A DNA stretch of 34,185 nt from JAFGGG01 sp964638895 (GTDB lineage: Bacteria; Spirochaetota; Spirochaetia; SZUA-6; RPPD01), in the NCBI GenBank assembly GCA_964638895.1, contig CAZWYY010000043.1, positions 1 to 34,185 on the forward strand, given 5' to 3'. Within the stretch, counting starts at the first letter, position 1. Each line of letters opens with the position of its first letter. Under the pieces are notes generated by a model. It was given only the letters and a program-made list of their open reading frames with translations, had not been told where the DNA came from and ran no database searches. This document shows positions 1 to 8,287 of the stretch, one piece after another. The translations under genes were made by a program, and so were the position numbers.

Positions 1-64
1 CTCTCAAAACTGACTCCAGCCCACAGCTCTAAGCGTCGGCTCCACGCAATTGTTAGATTTTACT

Positions 65-169
65 TTATAATGGTTCAATTGTTTTATAACAATATTCGCC
101 CAACAAATCAATCATTAAATATTCAAAATAATTCTTCATATGAAGTTTCACCGTTAAAAGAAGGTCCTT
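65..169 (-). other. In-frame readable extension beyond the hybrid kinase stop
   Basis: Reading on in the kinase frame past its TAA stop gives about 34 further codons before the next TAA at 65-67. The first of them (KDLLLTVKLHMKNYFEYL) look like the amphipathic alpha-5 helix that should close the receiver domain, which otherwise ends abruptly after the conserved KKP. The simplest reading is a nonsense mutation that removed the end of the kinase. A sequencing error or stop readthrough are alternatives. I see no other gene in 1-169. Confidence 0.5.
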
Positions 170-3100
170 TTAATCGATAGGTTTCTTTATATACGCGGCG
201 GCCCCTTTCTCCCTTCTTTCGGTAATCAGCTTCTTGTCAGCCACCGCGGACAAAAAAATAAACGGTACTTTTTTAAACCGCGGATTAGCCGCCAGCCGGT
301 CGTGCAGCTTATCCCCTTTCATTCCGGGCATATTATAATCACTGATGATCATCTGCGGCGAATATTCGTAGGCAGCATCCAGTCCGTTTTTGGCGCTGTT
401 GGTCACGATAAAATTCTTATACCCGTTCATGCTTAAATAATCCATGATGATTTTACAAACATCCATATTGTCATCAATAATCAATATGATTCCCTTGCGG
501 TAATCGAACTCCTCTTCTCCGTTTAAATCATCGATAAAAACAAGCGTTTTATTTTTGCTTGTTTTCTGTGCCAGGTCCATGCGGATTATTTCCTTTATTT
601 TTCTATTGTGTATGATGTTCACATCTTCGGGTGCGATCTCCGATTTTTCACCAACACTCATCACCTTGGGAAGTTGAACGAAAAACTCCGCTCCCTTGCC
701 CTCGCCTTCGGACTCCGCCCAGATCTTGCCGTTCATGTACTTCACAAGTTCCTTTGAAAAAGCCAGTCCTATGCCGGTACCGCCCAGGCCGGTGTCCCTG
801 CCCTGCCGGGCCTGCTCAAAGCGTCCGAATATACTGTGCAGTTTGTTCCTGGGGATACCGATCCCGTTATCCGAGATTGCAATCAGAATATGATCGGGAA
901 AATCCTGCAAGCGCACCCTGATTATCCCTGTTTGTGCGTCAATAAATTTGACGGCATTGGAAATGATGTTGTTGAGCACCTCCTCCAGTTTTTCAATATC
1001 CAGATAAAATTCGGAAATATCGTGAGCCGATAAGGAAAGGTGGATCTTTATGCCGCTATTCATCACCGAAGATATATAATACCGTACAAGGTTGCGCAAA
1101 AAAGAGGTAATTTTGATTTTACGCAGGTTCAGTTTTATGCCCTGTGTGTCCATACGCGCCAGATCGAGCAGGCGGTCTATCGAGTGCCTGAGTTTAAGGG
1201 AAGAATCATAGATCAGCTTGTAATTGCCCAGGTCTTTGTTTTCTTTCACCGAGCGCAGGGCCAGGTCGGCCGTATTCAGGATAATGGTAAGCGGCGAGCG
1301 AAAATCATGGGTGATATTGGCGATGAAATCATTCTTAAGGGAATCCAGGTTCTTTAACTGCCTATTGGCCTCAATAAGCTCCTGCGTCCGCTCTTTGATG
1401 ATCATTTCCAGCTCCTGGGAGTGCGCCCGGATCTTTTCCATCAGCTGTATGGACCTTACCGTACTGGATATCTGCGTGGCGTAATTCTCGTACAATTCAC
1501 CCTGTAGCGGGCCGATCTGAAACAGGATATGTCCCAGAAAAACGTCTTTGTAATATAAAGACTTGACGAAAAATGATTTCCGGCAACCAAATATCCCCGC
1601 TTCCGCGGGCACAAGATCCACTGAAGGGAATTCAATACTTCCTTTTTCGAGGAGATATCCTGTTTCCCGATCGTAGGCCACTATGAGGGAGGATTTCTCC
1701 TGAGATCCGTCATTGACCAAGGCTATATAGCAGCTTGGAATGCCTATCCCCGGAAACAGATCAATAACTACTTTTTTTAATTCGTCTATATCCATGGTTG
1801 AAATCAGGGCATTGGTCAGGAAATAATAGACGAAGAAGTTCATTTCATCATTATTTCTCATCTTCCGCTCATAACTCACGGCCATGGTGCTGATAATGAT
1901 CAACGCCTCTTGAAAGACCCCGTCAATCCATACCACCTCCCGCTTCGCCTGGGAAAGCATCTTCACCTGCTCCAGCAGTTCAAACATCACTGCATTCCAG
2001 TGAAGAACATCGATGTGAATTTCAATTCCCTCGGCGATTATTTTCTCCAGGGTTGTTAAAAAATAGTTGTTTTCCTTGTACGTGATATTTTCCAGGAGAG
2101 AATCCAGCAGCGTCTCAGCCCAAGCGTTTATATGTTCCTGTTCCAATTCCGTATGTGTTCTCTTGGATATTTTTTGCCGAATACGCTCAATTATCCATTT
2201 CTTGGTCTTTTCCTCATTCCCGCCGGGTGTGTTGTTCCCCTGCTGATGTCGCCCGATGGTATTCATGGCCAGGTAGGAAAAGCAGCCGCATGAACGGCGG
2301 ACCACAAGACTGGTGGGGAGAACGGTACTACCGGGCATTTTTTTGCCTCGTATCCCGGCTAACAGAATATCAAAGGCCCCGGCCCCCAGTTCGTACAGGG
2401 GCTGGTGTACGGTGGTAAGCTGCGGAAAATTACTCCGGCATTGTTCAATATCGTCAAAGCCGGTAACCGCCACCTCCGCCGGTACGGCAATGCCGCTATC
2501 CTTTAGTTTATGCAACAGGCTGATGGCCATATGGTCGTTCGCCGCCGCAATGGCATCCATGAAGGTAATACTTTTCAAAATGGCATTAAAAACACTGCTT
2601 ACCTCTTTGGTCATAAACGAATCAAAAAGAAAATCCCCTTCAAAAACACGATTTTTATCATAGGGTATGTGATATTTTTTCAGCATTCTTTGATAGGTCG
2701 CAAACCGCTGCTCCGCTTCCGGGTTTGAGGCGGGCCCCTTTATAAAACCTATTCTTTTATATCCGTGGTCCATTATCAGGTGAGAAAGCAGATCCTCCAA
2801 ACCCTTTTTATTGTCGACAATCAGGCCTGAAGTGCCCTCGATCTCCGCCCCGATACTGACACACGGCACATGGCGCAATGTATGCACAAAATTAATAAAT
2901 TCCCGGTTTTTATCTTCACCATGAGACAGGAATACGGCGGTAAGAATAATAAATCCGTTTATTTTTTGCGAGGTGATGAGGTTAATTATGCTGGTCTTAT
3001 AGTAATCGGTGGAGTAATATTCCTCGTCCATGCCGAGTGAGAAACAAAGGAGATTAATCGCGTTCTCTTCGGCTTTTTTTACAACAGCCGACCAGATTAC

Positions 3101-3214
3101 ATTTTGATATATATCGTTCGTGCCCTCGAGAATTAATCCGATTATCGGGCGCTTTTTTGTTTGGGCGGAAATAATACCGGTTGTACCCCCGTCACCTTCC
3201 ATCAAACCCTTCAT
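170..3214 (-). CDS. Hybrid sensor histidine kinase with LacI-type ligand-binding domain, GAF-like region and truncated receiver
   Basis: This 1014-residue protein has no signal peptide and no convincing membrane segment. Residues about 22-312 form a LacI/Peripla_BP_3-type sugar-binding domain, ending in the RRSCGC signature common to such regulators, but without a helix-turn-helix. Residues about 455-590 look GAF-like and are followed by a coiled coil. The kinase core has the H box at His636 (ITHDFRSP), the N box near 750-757, G1 at 782-787 (DNGIGI) and G2 at 811-816. A receiver starts near 908, with phosphoacceptor Asp959 and conserved Lys1011, but stops right after KKPID, before its last helix. 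ATG at 3202 has a better ribosome site (AAGGG) than the one at 3214. It lies just downstream of the mannanase gene on the same strand, so sensing an intracellular sugar is a reasonable inference. The DNA-binding partner is not in the window. Confidence 0.85.
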   Translation of the reverse strand: MKGLMEGDGGTTGIISAQTKKRPIIGLILEGTNDIYQNVIWSAVVKKAEENAINLLCFSLGMDEEYYSTDYYKTSIINLITSQKINGFIILTAVFLSHGEDKNREFINFVHTLRHVPCVSIGAEIEGTSGLIVDNKKGLEDLLSHLIMDHGYKRIGFIKGPASNPEAEQRFATYQRMLKKYHIPYDKNRVFEGDFLFDSFMTKEVSSVFNAILKSITFMDAIAAANDHMAISLLHKLKDSGIAVPAEVAVTGFDDIEQCRSNFPQLTTVHQPLYELGAGAFDILLAGIRGKKMPGSTVLPTSLVVRRSCGCFSYLAMNTIGRHQQGNNTPGGNEEKTKKWIIERIRQKISKRTHTELEQEHINAWAETLLDSLLENITYKENNYFLTTLEKIIAEGIEIHIDVLHWNAVMFELLEQVKMLSQAKREVVWIDGVFQEALIIISTMAVSYERKMRNNDEMNFFVYYFLTNALISTMDIDELKKVVIDLFPGIGIPSCYIALVNDGSQEKSSLIVAYDRETGYLLEKGSIEFPSVDLVPAEAGIFGCRKSFFVKSLYYKDVFLGHILFQIGPLQGELYENYATQISSTVRSIQLMEKIRAHSQELEMIIKERTQELIEANRQLKNLDSLKNDFIANITHDFRSPLTIILNTADLALRSVKENKDLGNYKLIYDSSLKLRHSIDRLLDLARMDTQGIKLNLRKIKITSFLRNLVRYYISSVMNSGIKIHLSLSAHDISEFYLDIEKLEEVLNNIISNAVKFIDAQTGIIRVRLQDFPDHILIAISDNGIGIPRNKLHSIFGRFEQARQGRDTGLGGTGIGLAFSKELVKYMNGKIWAESEGEGKGAEFFVQLPKVMSVGEKSEIAPEDVNIIHNRKIKEIIRMDLAQKTSKNKTLVFIDDLNGEEEFDYRKGIILIIDDNMDVCKIIMDYLSMNGYKNFIVTNSAKNGLDAAYEYSPQMIISDYNMPGMKGDKLHDRLAANPRFKKVPFIFLSAVADKKLITERREKGAAAYIKKPID

Positions 3215-3308
3215 GCATATATAATATTAATTGACCGGAGGGCAAATATCAATAGATGAATAATGAGCTTTGCCGCCATGTAGCAGGGGTTCTTGAATAA
3301 CGGGGATC

Positions 3309-3341
3309 AAAAAAAAGGCTGCCCGGCTTCGCCGGACAGCC
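3309..3341 (-). terminator. Rho-independent terminator of the mannanase gene
   Basis: On the minus strand a GC-rich hairpin (arms about GGCTG-CCGGC and GCCGG-CAGCC, 3317-3341) is followed by a run of eight T. It sits just past the stop of the GH26 gene, so the downstream kinase is probably transcribed separately. Confidence 0.85.
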
Positions 3342-3352
3342 CCAGGGAGGTA

Positions 3353-4597
3353 TTAGTAGCTCTGCCAATCAAGTTTATCGCGGGTGATGATGTCACTATC
3401 ATTCATCAGCTCCTTGCTGAACTGATTTTTACCGATTGAATGATAGACAAAGTTTCCCCCGCCATTGTCCCAATTATGCCAGCAGACAAAATAGGCGATC
3501 TTGGGGTAAATATCTTGAATCGTCTGAATATATTTCCTGTTGTCGAAAACGCCCGAAGCGGCGGGCGCGGGATTATCGGCCCCGCCGTATTCGGCCATGA
3601 CGATCGGTCTGTTGAATGTCGCCATTTCCTCATAATTCTTAATCGTCAGGCTGTCACCGTATACGGTTGTGGCCACTACGTTCACATACGGATCTCCCGG
3701 GTAGGCCCAGGAAAAGGAGCGGGCGCCTGCGGTCGCCGGCGAATATACCCAGATAAGGTTATCAAGGCCCTTGACGTCCGTGAAATAATTATACATATCG
3801 ATAAAAATGTTTTTATACGCCTCCGGGTTATTCGGGTTTTTTTCGTATCCCCACCAGAACCAGTTGCCGTTCATTTCCTGCATCGGCCTCCACAGCACAA
3901 TAACCCCCGCCCTGCGCAGCTCCAGCAGCGCGTCCGCAATCCGATCCAGTTTTTTCAACCACACGGCCCTAATGGGATCGTCGGGATCAACCAATTTTAT
4001 CAGGTCAACATCTTTTAGGTTGTCGTCTTTATTTCTGGTATCCGTCCATACGCCGTGGTTATGGGCAATATCCGATTCGTCATTGAGCCATGGATTATGG
4101 GGAGACCAGTTGACGGTGATCAATCCGCCCTTGTTCCAGTAGTCGATCAGGACCTTGTTGCACTGCGAGAGTTCGGCCGGGGTGAATATCCGGTCATGCT
4201 CATAATCCACTCCCAGGATCCCAACGTACTTTCCCGTGGCCGTGTTAAGATCTTCAACAAGGCTTTTATACCCCATCAGGGTGTTCGCCGGATCGGCGAT
4301 CTGGGAGCCGTGCCCGCAGTTTTGTCCCACAATCACACCGGGTTTGTCATTATTAGAGAGGTCCACAAGCATTTTAAGTATTTTCTTGGCCCTGACGGAC
4401 ATCACCAGGCCGTCCACGTCATAATCAATCCTGTCGGCGCCGCCGACCGAATTCCCGGCCGCTTCATCCCCTCTCTCAGAGCTTGCCTGTGAGCCGCCGC
4501 ATGAGGCAGCCAACATAATTGCAAGCATAAAAAACGGCAATATTACATACAATTTATTGCCTTTCCTCGTGCCCTCCGATACATTGGTTTTTTTCAT
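3353..4597 (-). CDS. GH26-family beta-mannanase-like lipoprotein
   Basis: The 414-residue product begins with a basic, hydrophobic leader and a lipobox LAASC, making Cys33 the likely lipidated residue, followed by a low-complexity linker. It is therefore an exported, membrane-anchored glycosidase. The body matches glycoside hydrolase family 26, which cleaves beta-1,4-mannans and related beta-glucans with retention. Glu241 in RPMQEMNGNWFWWG is the likely acid/base and Glu336 in IVMAEYGG the likely nucleophile. The residue before the acid/base is Gln240, where many GH26 enzymes have His, so substrate preference is uncertain. AAGGAG lies eight bases before the ATG. The gene has its own promoter with paired palindromic operators and its own terminator. 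It likely supplies mannan or glucan oligosaccharides; the neighbouring sugar-sensing kinase fits that, but no uptake system is adjacent. Confidence 0.88.
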   Translation of the reverse strand: MKKTNVSEGTRKGNKLYVILPFFMLAIMLAASCGGSQASSERGDEAAGNSVGGADRIDYDVDGLVMSVRAKKILKMLVDLSNNDKPGVIVGQNCGHGSQIADPANTLMGYKSLVEDLNTATGKYVGILGVDYEHDRIFTPAELSQCNKVLIDYWNKGGLITVNWSPHNPWLNDESDIAHNHGVWTDTRNKDDNLKDVDLIKLVDPDDPIRAVWLKKLDRIADALLELRRAGVIVLWRPMQEMNGNWFWWGYEKNPNNPEAYKNIFIDMYNYFTDVKGLDNLIWVYSPATAGARSFSWAYPGDPYVNVVATTVYGDSLTIKNYEEMATFNRPIVMAEYGGADNPAPAASGVFDNRKYIQTIQDIYPKIAYFVCWHNWDNGGGNFVYHSIGKNQFSKELMNDSDIITRDKLDWQSY

Positions 4598-4652
4598 AGC
4601 TCAATCTCCTTTTTTGGTATGGATTAAATTCTATTATATCCCCATAGAATTT

Positions 4653-4715
4653 ATTATGCTAAATTATTAGCATAAATAACATATAATGTCAAGGTATTTT
4701 GCTATTTTTTTAGCA
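4653..4715 (-). promoter_or_regulatory. Mannanase promoter with two palindromic operators
   Basis: On the minus strand TTGACA (4687-4692), a 17-bp spacer and TAATAA (4664-4669) form a near-consensus promoter with an extended TGC before the -10. A perfect inverted repeat, TTATGCTA-N6-TAGCATAA (4654-4675), covers the -10. A second copy with the same spacing, TGCTA-N6-TAGCA (4700-4715), lies just upstream of the -35. The layout predicts repression by a dimeric regulator that binds both sites. The rest of 4716-4887 shows nothing I can name. Confidence 0.75.
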
Positions 4716-4887
4716 TTTTTGTATGAGGAAATCGCTATTGAAGAATTCAATTACAATACATATAACCTTTTCCGGACGGAGAAAGATTGGAGAATAATCC
4801 ATTATACAACAAGTCTAAAAACAACATAATCCCCCTTCTCAAAGCCAGGGGTGTAAAGGTGAAGTATTAGAGAATAACGGGACCGCA

Positions 4888-5124
4888 TCAATCCTTCTTT
4901 TCCAAAAGCTTGTGAACAAACGACACATCGTGTTCCAGCCGTTTTATTGTGTCGTCACGTTCATCGATCTTATCTTCCAGGATGTGTAATTTCTTTTCAA
5001 GCTCGACAACCTTATTCTTTGTCTCCTGGTCCAGTCTGTTTCTTCTCTTTGTCAAAAAATCAAAGCCCGCGGCGAAGAACGTCATCAGCACCAGTCCGCC
5101 GGCGATAATAAGCGCGATCTCCAT
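4888..5124 (-). CDS. Small PspB-like membrane protein with coiled coil
   Basis: A 78-residue protein with one N-terminal transmembrane helix (MEIALIIAGGLVLMTFFAAG), a short basic stretch, and then a heptad-rich coiled coil to the C-terminus. Architecture and length match the phage-shock PspB type, but sequence identity is not strong enough to assign that role. I chose the ATG at 5124 because GGAG sits seven bases upstream; the ATG at 5130 is almost on top of the ribosome site. It lies 78 bp downstream of the secreted-protein gene on the same strand and may share its transcript. Confidence 0.7.
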   Translation of the reverse strand: MEIALIIAGGLVLMTFFAAGFDFLTKRRNRLDQETKNKVVELEKKLHILEDKIDERDDTIKRLEHDVSFVHKLLEKKD

Positions 5125-5202
5125 ACTCATACTCCTTTTTGGTAATTCTACAGGATAATAGGTAAATTGCACAAGAGTAAATAAAGGGCGGCCGATTACA
5201 TA

Positions 5203-6252
5203 TTACGGAATAACCGCATCGATTACGGTATCAACGGTTATGCTGCCGTTGAAATTGAGTGTGAATGAATTATCCGTTATATTCGAACTGTAATAATCTC
5301 CGCTTAAATATTTTTTATCGCCGTTAATATCATCATAGGAATATAGATAATAGGTACCCGGATGAATATTATTGAACGTGAAGCTTTTTGTATCAACGGG
5401 GAGGAATATACATTTGGAAATATATTTCAGGTTTTCCTTCTTATAATTGTATCCTTCAAATACAGGCCGGGTAGTAAGCATCAGAAATAATTCATGGTTG
5501 TTTTCTGTTTTCAATTTTTTATCAATTGAAATTTTGACGGTAACCTTCCCCATGTAAGGTTGTGAGGCGGAATTATAGGGGTCCTTTTTCAGATCGAAGT
5601 ATATGCTTTCATGCATACCGCTGAAAGCATTGGAAAAATCCTTTACCATAAGCGGCTGTGGATAATGAAAATGCGCTATGGCGGCCTGGGCCGAACTGCG
5701 GTCGCTCAATGTCGCCTTCCAGCGTGAATGGAGTTGTAAGGGTTTCACCTTGTTGAATTTATTCGTATACACCTCCATTAACAATTCATCGTTTTTGAAG
5801 GTAAACTCCGTATACGCCCGCCGGTCGCCGGATTGGAAGTCGGAGAATTTATAGTAACCTTTGGCTTCGTCTACCTTGACGATTACCTCATAGGTGACGC
5901 ATCCTTTGTTCCTGAAAACACCATAGGTCCGCATGGCCACCTTGAGCCTGTTCTCATGCTTTGCGATAAAAAAAGTTATATTATTCTGGGTATCGGGATC
6001 TAGCGATGTGTATTGCGATACCTGCGAGGCGGAAACAGGCCTGAAATCCACGTACCACATAGGGAAACTGCCCGCCGGCGTATCCGAAAAAACAGGACCG
6101 TGCCACAATCCCGGTATTCTCTTTAAAAACCCAAACCCTAAAACATCATGTTCATCGGCCGCGGAAATATCCGAGCCGCCGCCCGAACCGATACCCAGTA
6201 TACAAAAACATACGAATAAAAAACAAACAGCGGATTTGATTTTAATAATCAT
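5203..6252 (-). CDS. Secreted protein of unknown function
   Basis: A 349-residue protein with a clear N-terminal signal sequence (MIIKIKSAVCFLFVCFCILG, then a Gly/Ser-rich cleavage region). The remainder is rich in aromatic and beta-type residues and has no membrane helices. The C-terminal third (about 235-345), with phrases like GTYYLYSYDDINGD, resembles a beta-sandwich with a possible calcium-type loop. I do not recognise a family. The ATG is preceded by AAAGGAG at good spacing. The first third, with GLWHGPVFSDTPAGS, reads like a domain found in other lipocalin-like or carbohydrate-related secreted proteins, but this is only an impression. Confidence 0.75.
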   Translation of the reverse strand: MIIKIKSAVCFLFVCFCILGIGSGGGSDISAADEHDVLGFGFLKRIPGLWHGPVFSDTPAGSFPMWYVDFRPVSASQVSQYTSLDPDTQNNITFFIAKHENRLKVAMRTYGVFRNKGCVTYEVIVKVDEAKGYYKFSDFQSGDRRAYTEFTFKNDELLMEVYTNKFNKVKPLQLHSRWKATLSDRSSAQAAIAHFHYPQPLMVKDFSNAFSGMHESIYFDLKKDPYNSASQPYMGKVTVKISIDKKLKTENNHELFLMLTTRPVFEGYNYKKENLKYISKCIFLPVDTKSFTFNNIHPGTYYLYSYDDINGDKKYLSGDYYSSNITDNSFTLNFNGSITVDTVIDAVIP

Positions 6253-6307
6253 TTTTATACTCCTTTTAATAAAACCATAGTATACCGGAAAGGCGCAGTC
6301 AAATTTA

Positions 6308-6823
6308 TTAGGGGGATACGGTAATCGCCACGTTTCCCTTCTTGTGTCCTTTTTCCACGTAACGGTGGGCCTCGGCCATTTGTTCCAAGGGGTAACGCCG
6401 GTCGATGACCGGTTTCAGTTTGCCGGCTTCCGCGAGTTCCTTGATGAAGATCAGATCTTCCGGTTTGATGTGCGCCGAACTATGAACTGAAAGAAAAACA
6501 CCATTTTTATGCAACAACCGTTTAACACGTGCATGTGAAATTTAGCCGACTGCGTCAAAAATGATATCATAGACTCCGCGGTTTTGGGTAAAATCCTCTC
6601 CGGTATAATCGATCACCTTACCGGCCCCCAAGGATGTTACCATTTCCAGGTTCCCGGTGCTGTTGACCCCGGTTACCTCCGCTCCGAAGTATACGGCAAG
6701 CTGGAATGCTTATGTGCCGACGCTTCCGGAAGCGCCGTAAATGAGTATTTATTGTCCGCGCCGGATATTACATTTTCTAAGCATACTCAACGCAGTCAGC
6801 GCCCCGATAGGAAGAACGGCGGC
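6308..6823 (-). pseudogene. Remnant of NAD(P)-dependent zinc-type alcohol dehydrogenase/quinone oxidoreductase
   Basis: The minus strand encodes the C-terminal part of a medium-chain dehydrogenase in a single frame interrupted by three TAA codons. Recognisable pieces are ALTALSMLRKCNIRRGQ, then a stop, ILIYGASGSVGT (the Rossmann glycine motif), a stop, AFQLAVYFGAEVTGV, LGAGKVIDYTGEDF, DIIFDAVG, a stop, and then the tail ending at 6308 (EAHRYVEKGHKKGNVAI). In intact relatives lysine or an aromatic residue stands at these positions. The N-terminal catalytic domain is missing because the reading frame joins a DUF4386 fragment near 6824. The gene is not functional, but the frame is preserved, which suggests recent decay. 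Confidence 0.85.
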
Positions 6824-7030
6824 CTGGTTGAGCATATTAAGAAAGGCTATGGGGATCAAAACCACAACCAGGGTCACCATCAGTACTGCCTGCGTTTTAT
6901 CAATGTCTTTAAAGAGATGGGAGAGCACCAGTACCAGAAATATGAAAACGACCCGGCACAGCAAACCGCTTACAATACCAAGCCGAAACAGCGTTTGTCG
7001 ATTGCCTTCATTAATTTTCCCTCCTATTGA
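6824..7030 (-). pseudogene. Fragment of a DUF4386-type membrane protein fused to the dehydrogenase remnant
   Basis: About 65 codons read as the second and third membrane helices of a DUF4386 protein (TLFRLGIVSGLLCRVVFIFL, HLFKDIDKTQAVLM, then LIPIAFLNMLNQ). The frame passes without a break into the dehydrogenase sequence AAVLPIGALTAL. Both ends of the DUF4386 gene are missing, so this is an internal deletion or recombination joint between two formerly separate genes. There is no credible start codon or ribosome site for it. The family call is from recognised sequence patterns only. Confidence 0.65.
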
Positions 7031-7121
7031 CAACTGTTTTTCGCCCGCCGGTCTTACCAGCCGGGCGGTGTAATCAGGTGCCACACAGCCGGGCGGCTCA
7101 TCCGCCGCTGCGGGCGGTGCT

Positions 7122-7505
7122 TCAGGCTTCTCCGCTTTCCGGGGATTCCGCCTGCTCTTTTCCATTCGCCGGCTGTTCATCCCGCAGATAACGGCGCAGC
7201 TCTCGCCGGCGCTTTTTGTCGGTGCGGCGGTTGTCGTCATGAAAGTGCATGCCTTTAAACAGGATTGTGCACAAAATCAACAGACCCCAGGCCTGCCAGT
7301 AGCCGATCTGCTTCAGACCGAAGATGTCCGGCATCAGCCAGTTCCACAGCAGCATCACCACCCAGCCGAAAAAGGCAATAAAACCAAGCCCCAGGATGCC
7401 GAAGCCGATTCCCACAAGAATCTTCTCCACCAGACTTCGTTCCTCCCACCAGGCGTCGAAGCCTTTTCCGTTTCCGCGTTTGCGGGGTTTTTTTTGTTCA
7501 GACAT
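7122..7505 (-). CDS. Two-TM membrane protein partner of the ECF sigma factor
   Basis: A 127-residue protein with a basic N-terminus, a GKGFDAWWEERSLVEKILVG segment, two transmembrane helices (about 36-60 and 72-92), and a very basic, charged C-terminal tail. The start at 7505 has AGGAGG six bases upstream. I recall similar proteins encoded next to ECF-like sigma factor genes in several phyla. It has no zinc anti-sigma motif, so whether it controls the sigma factor is inference. It follows the sigma gene on the same strand after a 115-bp gap. Confidence 0.75.
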   Translation of the reverse strand: MSEQKKPRKRGNGKGFDAWWEERSLVEKILVGIGFGILGLGFIAFFGWVVMLLWNWLMPDIFGLKQIGYWQAWGLLILCTILFKGMHFHDDNRRTDKKRRRELRRYLRDEQPANGKEQAESPESGEA

Positions 7506-7620
7506 ATCATACCTCCTCCGGGTCAAACCCGGTATATCCTTAGGCCGGGCGGGTCTTTCCGCCCGGGCCGTTTATTCATCTATTCGATGCCTTCCGGCCC
7601 GACCTTCCCGACCCGGCCGA

Positions 7621-8175
7621 TCATTCGTCAATCCAGTGCCGGAGAGCACGGGACAGGGTGCGTATCGCGTATCGCTTGCGGGCGGTCAGGGTGTCGATGC
7701 TTTCACCCGTGGCCTCCGCGATCTCCCGGAAGGTAAGGCCCCCGAACACCTGGGACTCCACCACCCGGCGTTGTTCCGTGGGCAATGCGCGCAGGGCGTC
7801 GTTCAGGGCGTCCACCAAACTGTCCCTGACAAAACTGTTCAGAGGATCAAGCCCGGCGCCGGCTATTATCTCACGCAGCGTCTCCTCGGCCACGTCGGTT
7901 TCTCCGGAAGCCTGCCGCACCCGCTCGTGACGCCAGGCATCAATATGCCTGCGCCTGAAAAGAGAGTTGATCCAGGCCCGCATGTTGCGAATCTCCGGGA
8001 CCAGGGGCAGGCGCGCGATTGTTTCGGCATAGACGTCATGCACCAGGTCCTCGGCCTCTTCCAGCGTGCGGCCGGCCGCGCGCATGCGCGCCAACAGCCG
8101 CGGTTTTTCGCTTCTGTAGGACGAGGCAAGCCGTCGGTGGGCATCGATGTATTTTGGATCGTGATTCATGTTCAT
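7621..8175 (-). CDS. ECF-type RNA polymerase sigma factor
   Basis: A 184-residue sigma-70 family protein with only regions 2 and 4. Region 2 includes EAEDLVHDVYAETIARLP and the following RAWINSLFRRRHIDAWRHE, which would contact the -10 and core polymerase. Region 4 (ALPTEQRRVVESQVFGGLTFREIAEATGES in part) holds the helix-turn-helix for the -35. Length is normal for the group. Two in-frame ATGs (8175, 8169) are possible, and neither has a strong ribosome site. Downstream is the two-TM membrane protein; divergent is a LiaF-like gene. An envelope-responsive role is a plausible inference, but no classical anti-sigma factor is present. Confidence 0.9.
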   Translation of the reverse strand: MNMNHDPKYIDAHRRLASSYRSEKPRLLARMRAAGRTLEEAEDLVHDVYAETIARLPLVPEIRNMRAWINSLFRRRHIDAWRHERVRQASGETDVAEETLREIIAGAGLDPLNSFVRDSLVDALNDALRALPTEQRRVVESQVFGGLTFREIAEATGESIDTLTARKRYAIRTLSRALRHWIDE

Positions 8176-8287
8176 ACTCTACAGTATATATCGACGGGGC
8201 AAATCCGGTTTTGGTGTACCGGGTTTAAAAAAACCTGCACTCTTGATTAATCCCGCTTCCTGTTCTACCATTTCTTTTGAGGTACAA

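Noticed and set aside
3440..4492. Plus-strand frames opposite the mannanase.
   Set aside because: The GH26 catalytic motifs on the minus strand are decisive, and the opposite frames lack start signals.
170..6790. Several in-frame TAA codons in otherwise readable sequence suggested UAA recoding.
   Set aside because: Many clear genes end at TAA exactly at their natural C-termini (for example the first ABC permease and the LiaF-like gene), so TAA is a normal stop here.
7324..8250. A 308-codon open frame on the plus strand opposite the sigma factor and two-TM gene.
   Set aside because: It is antisense to two well-supported genes, has low-complexity Arg/Pro/His-rich composition and no ribosome site.
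8168..8287. Longer start for the LiaF-like gene at 8168.
   Set aside because: It would overlap the divergent sigma gene, and the ATG at 8288 has its own ribosome site.
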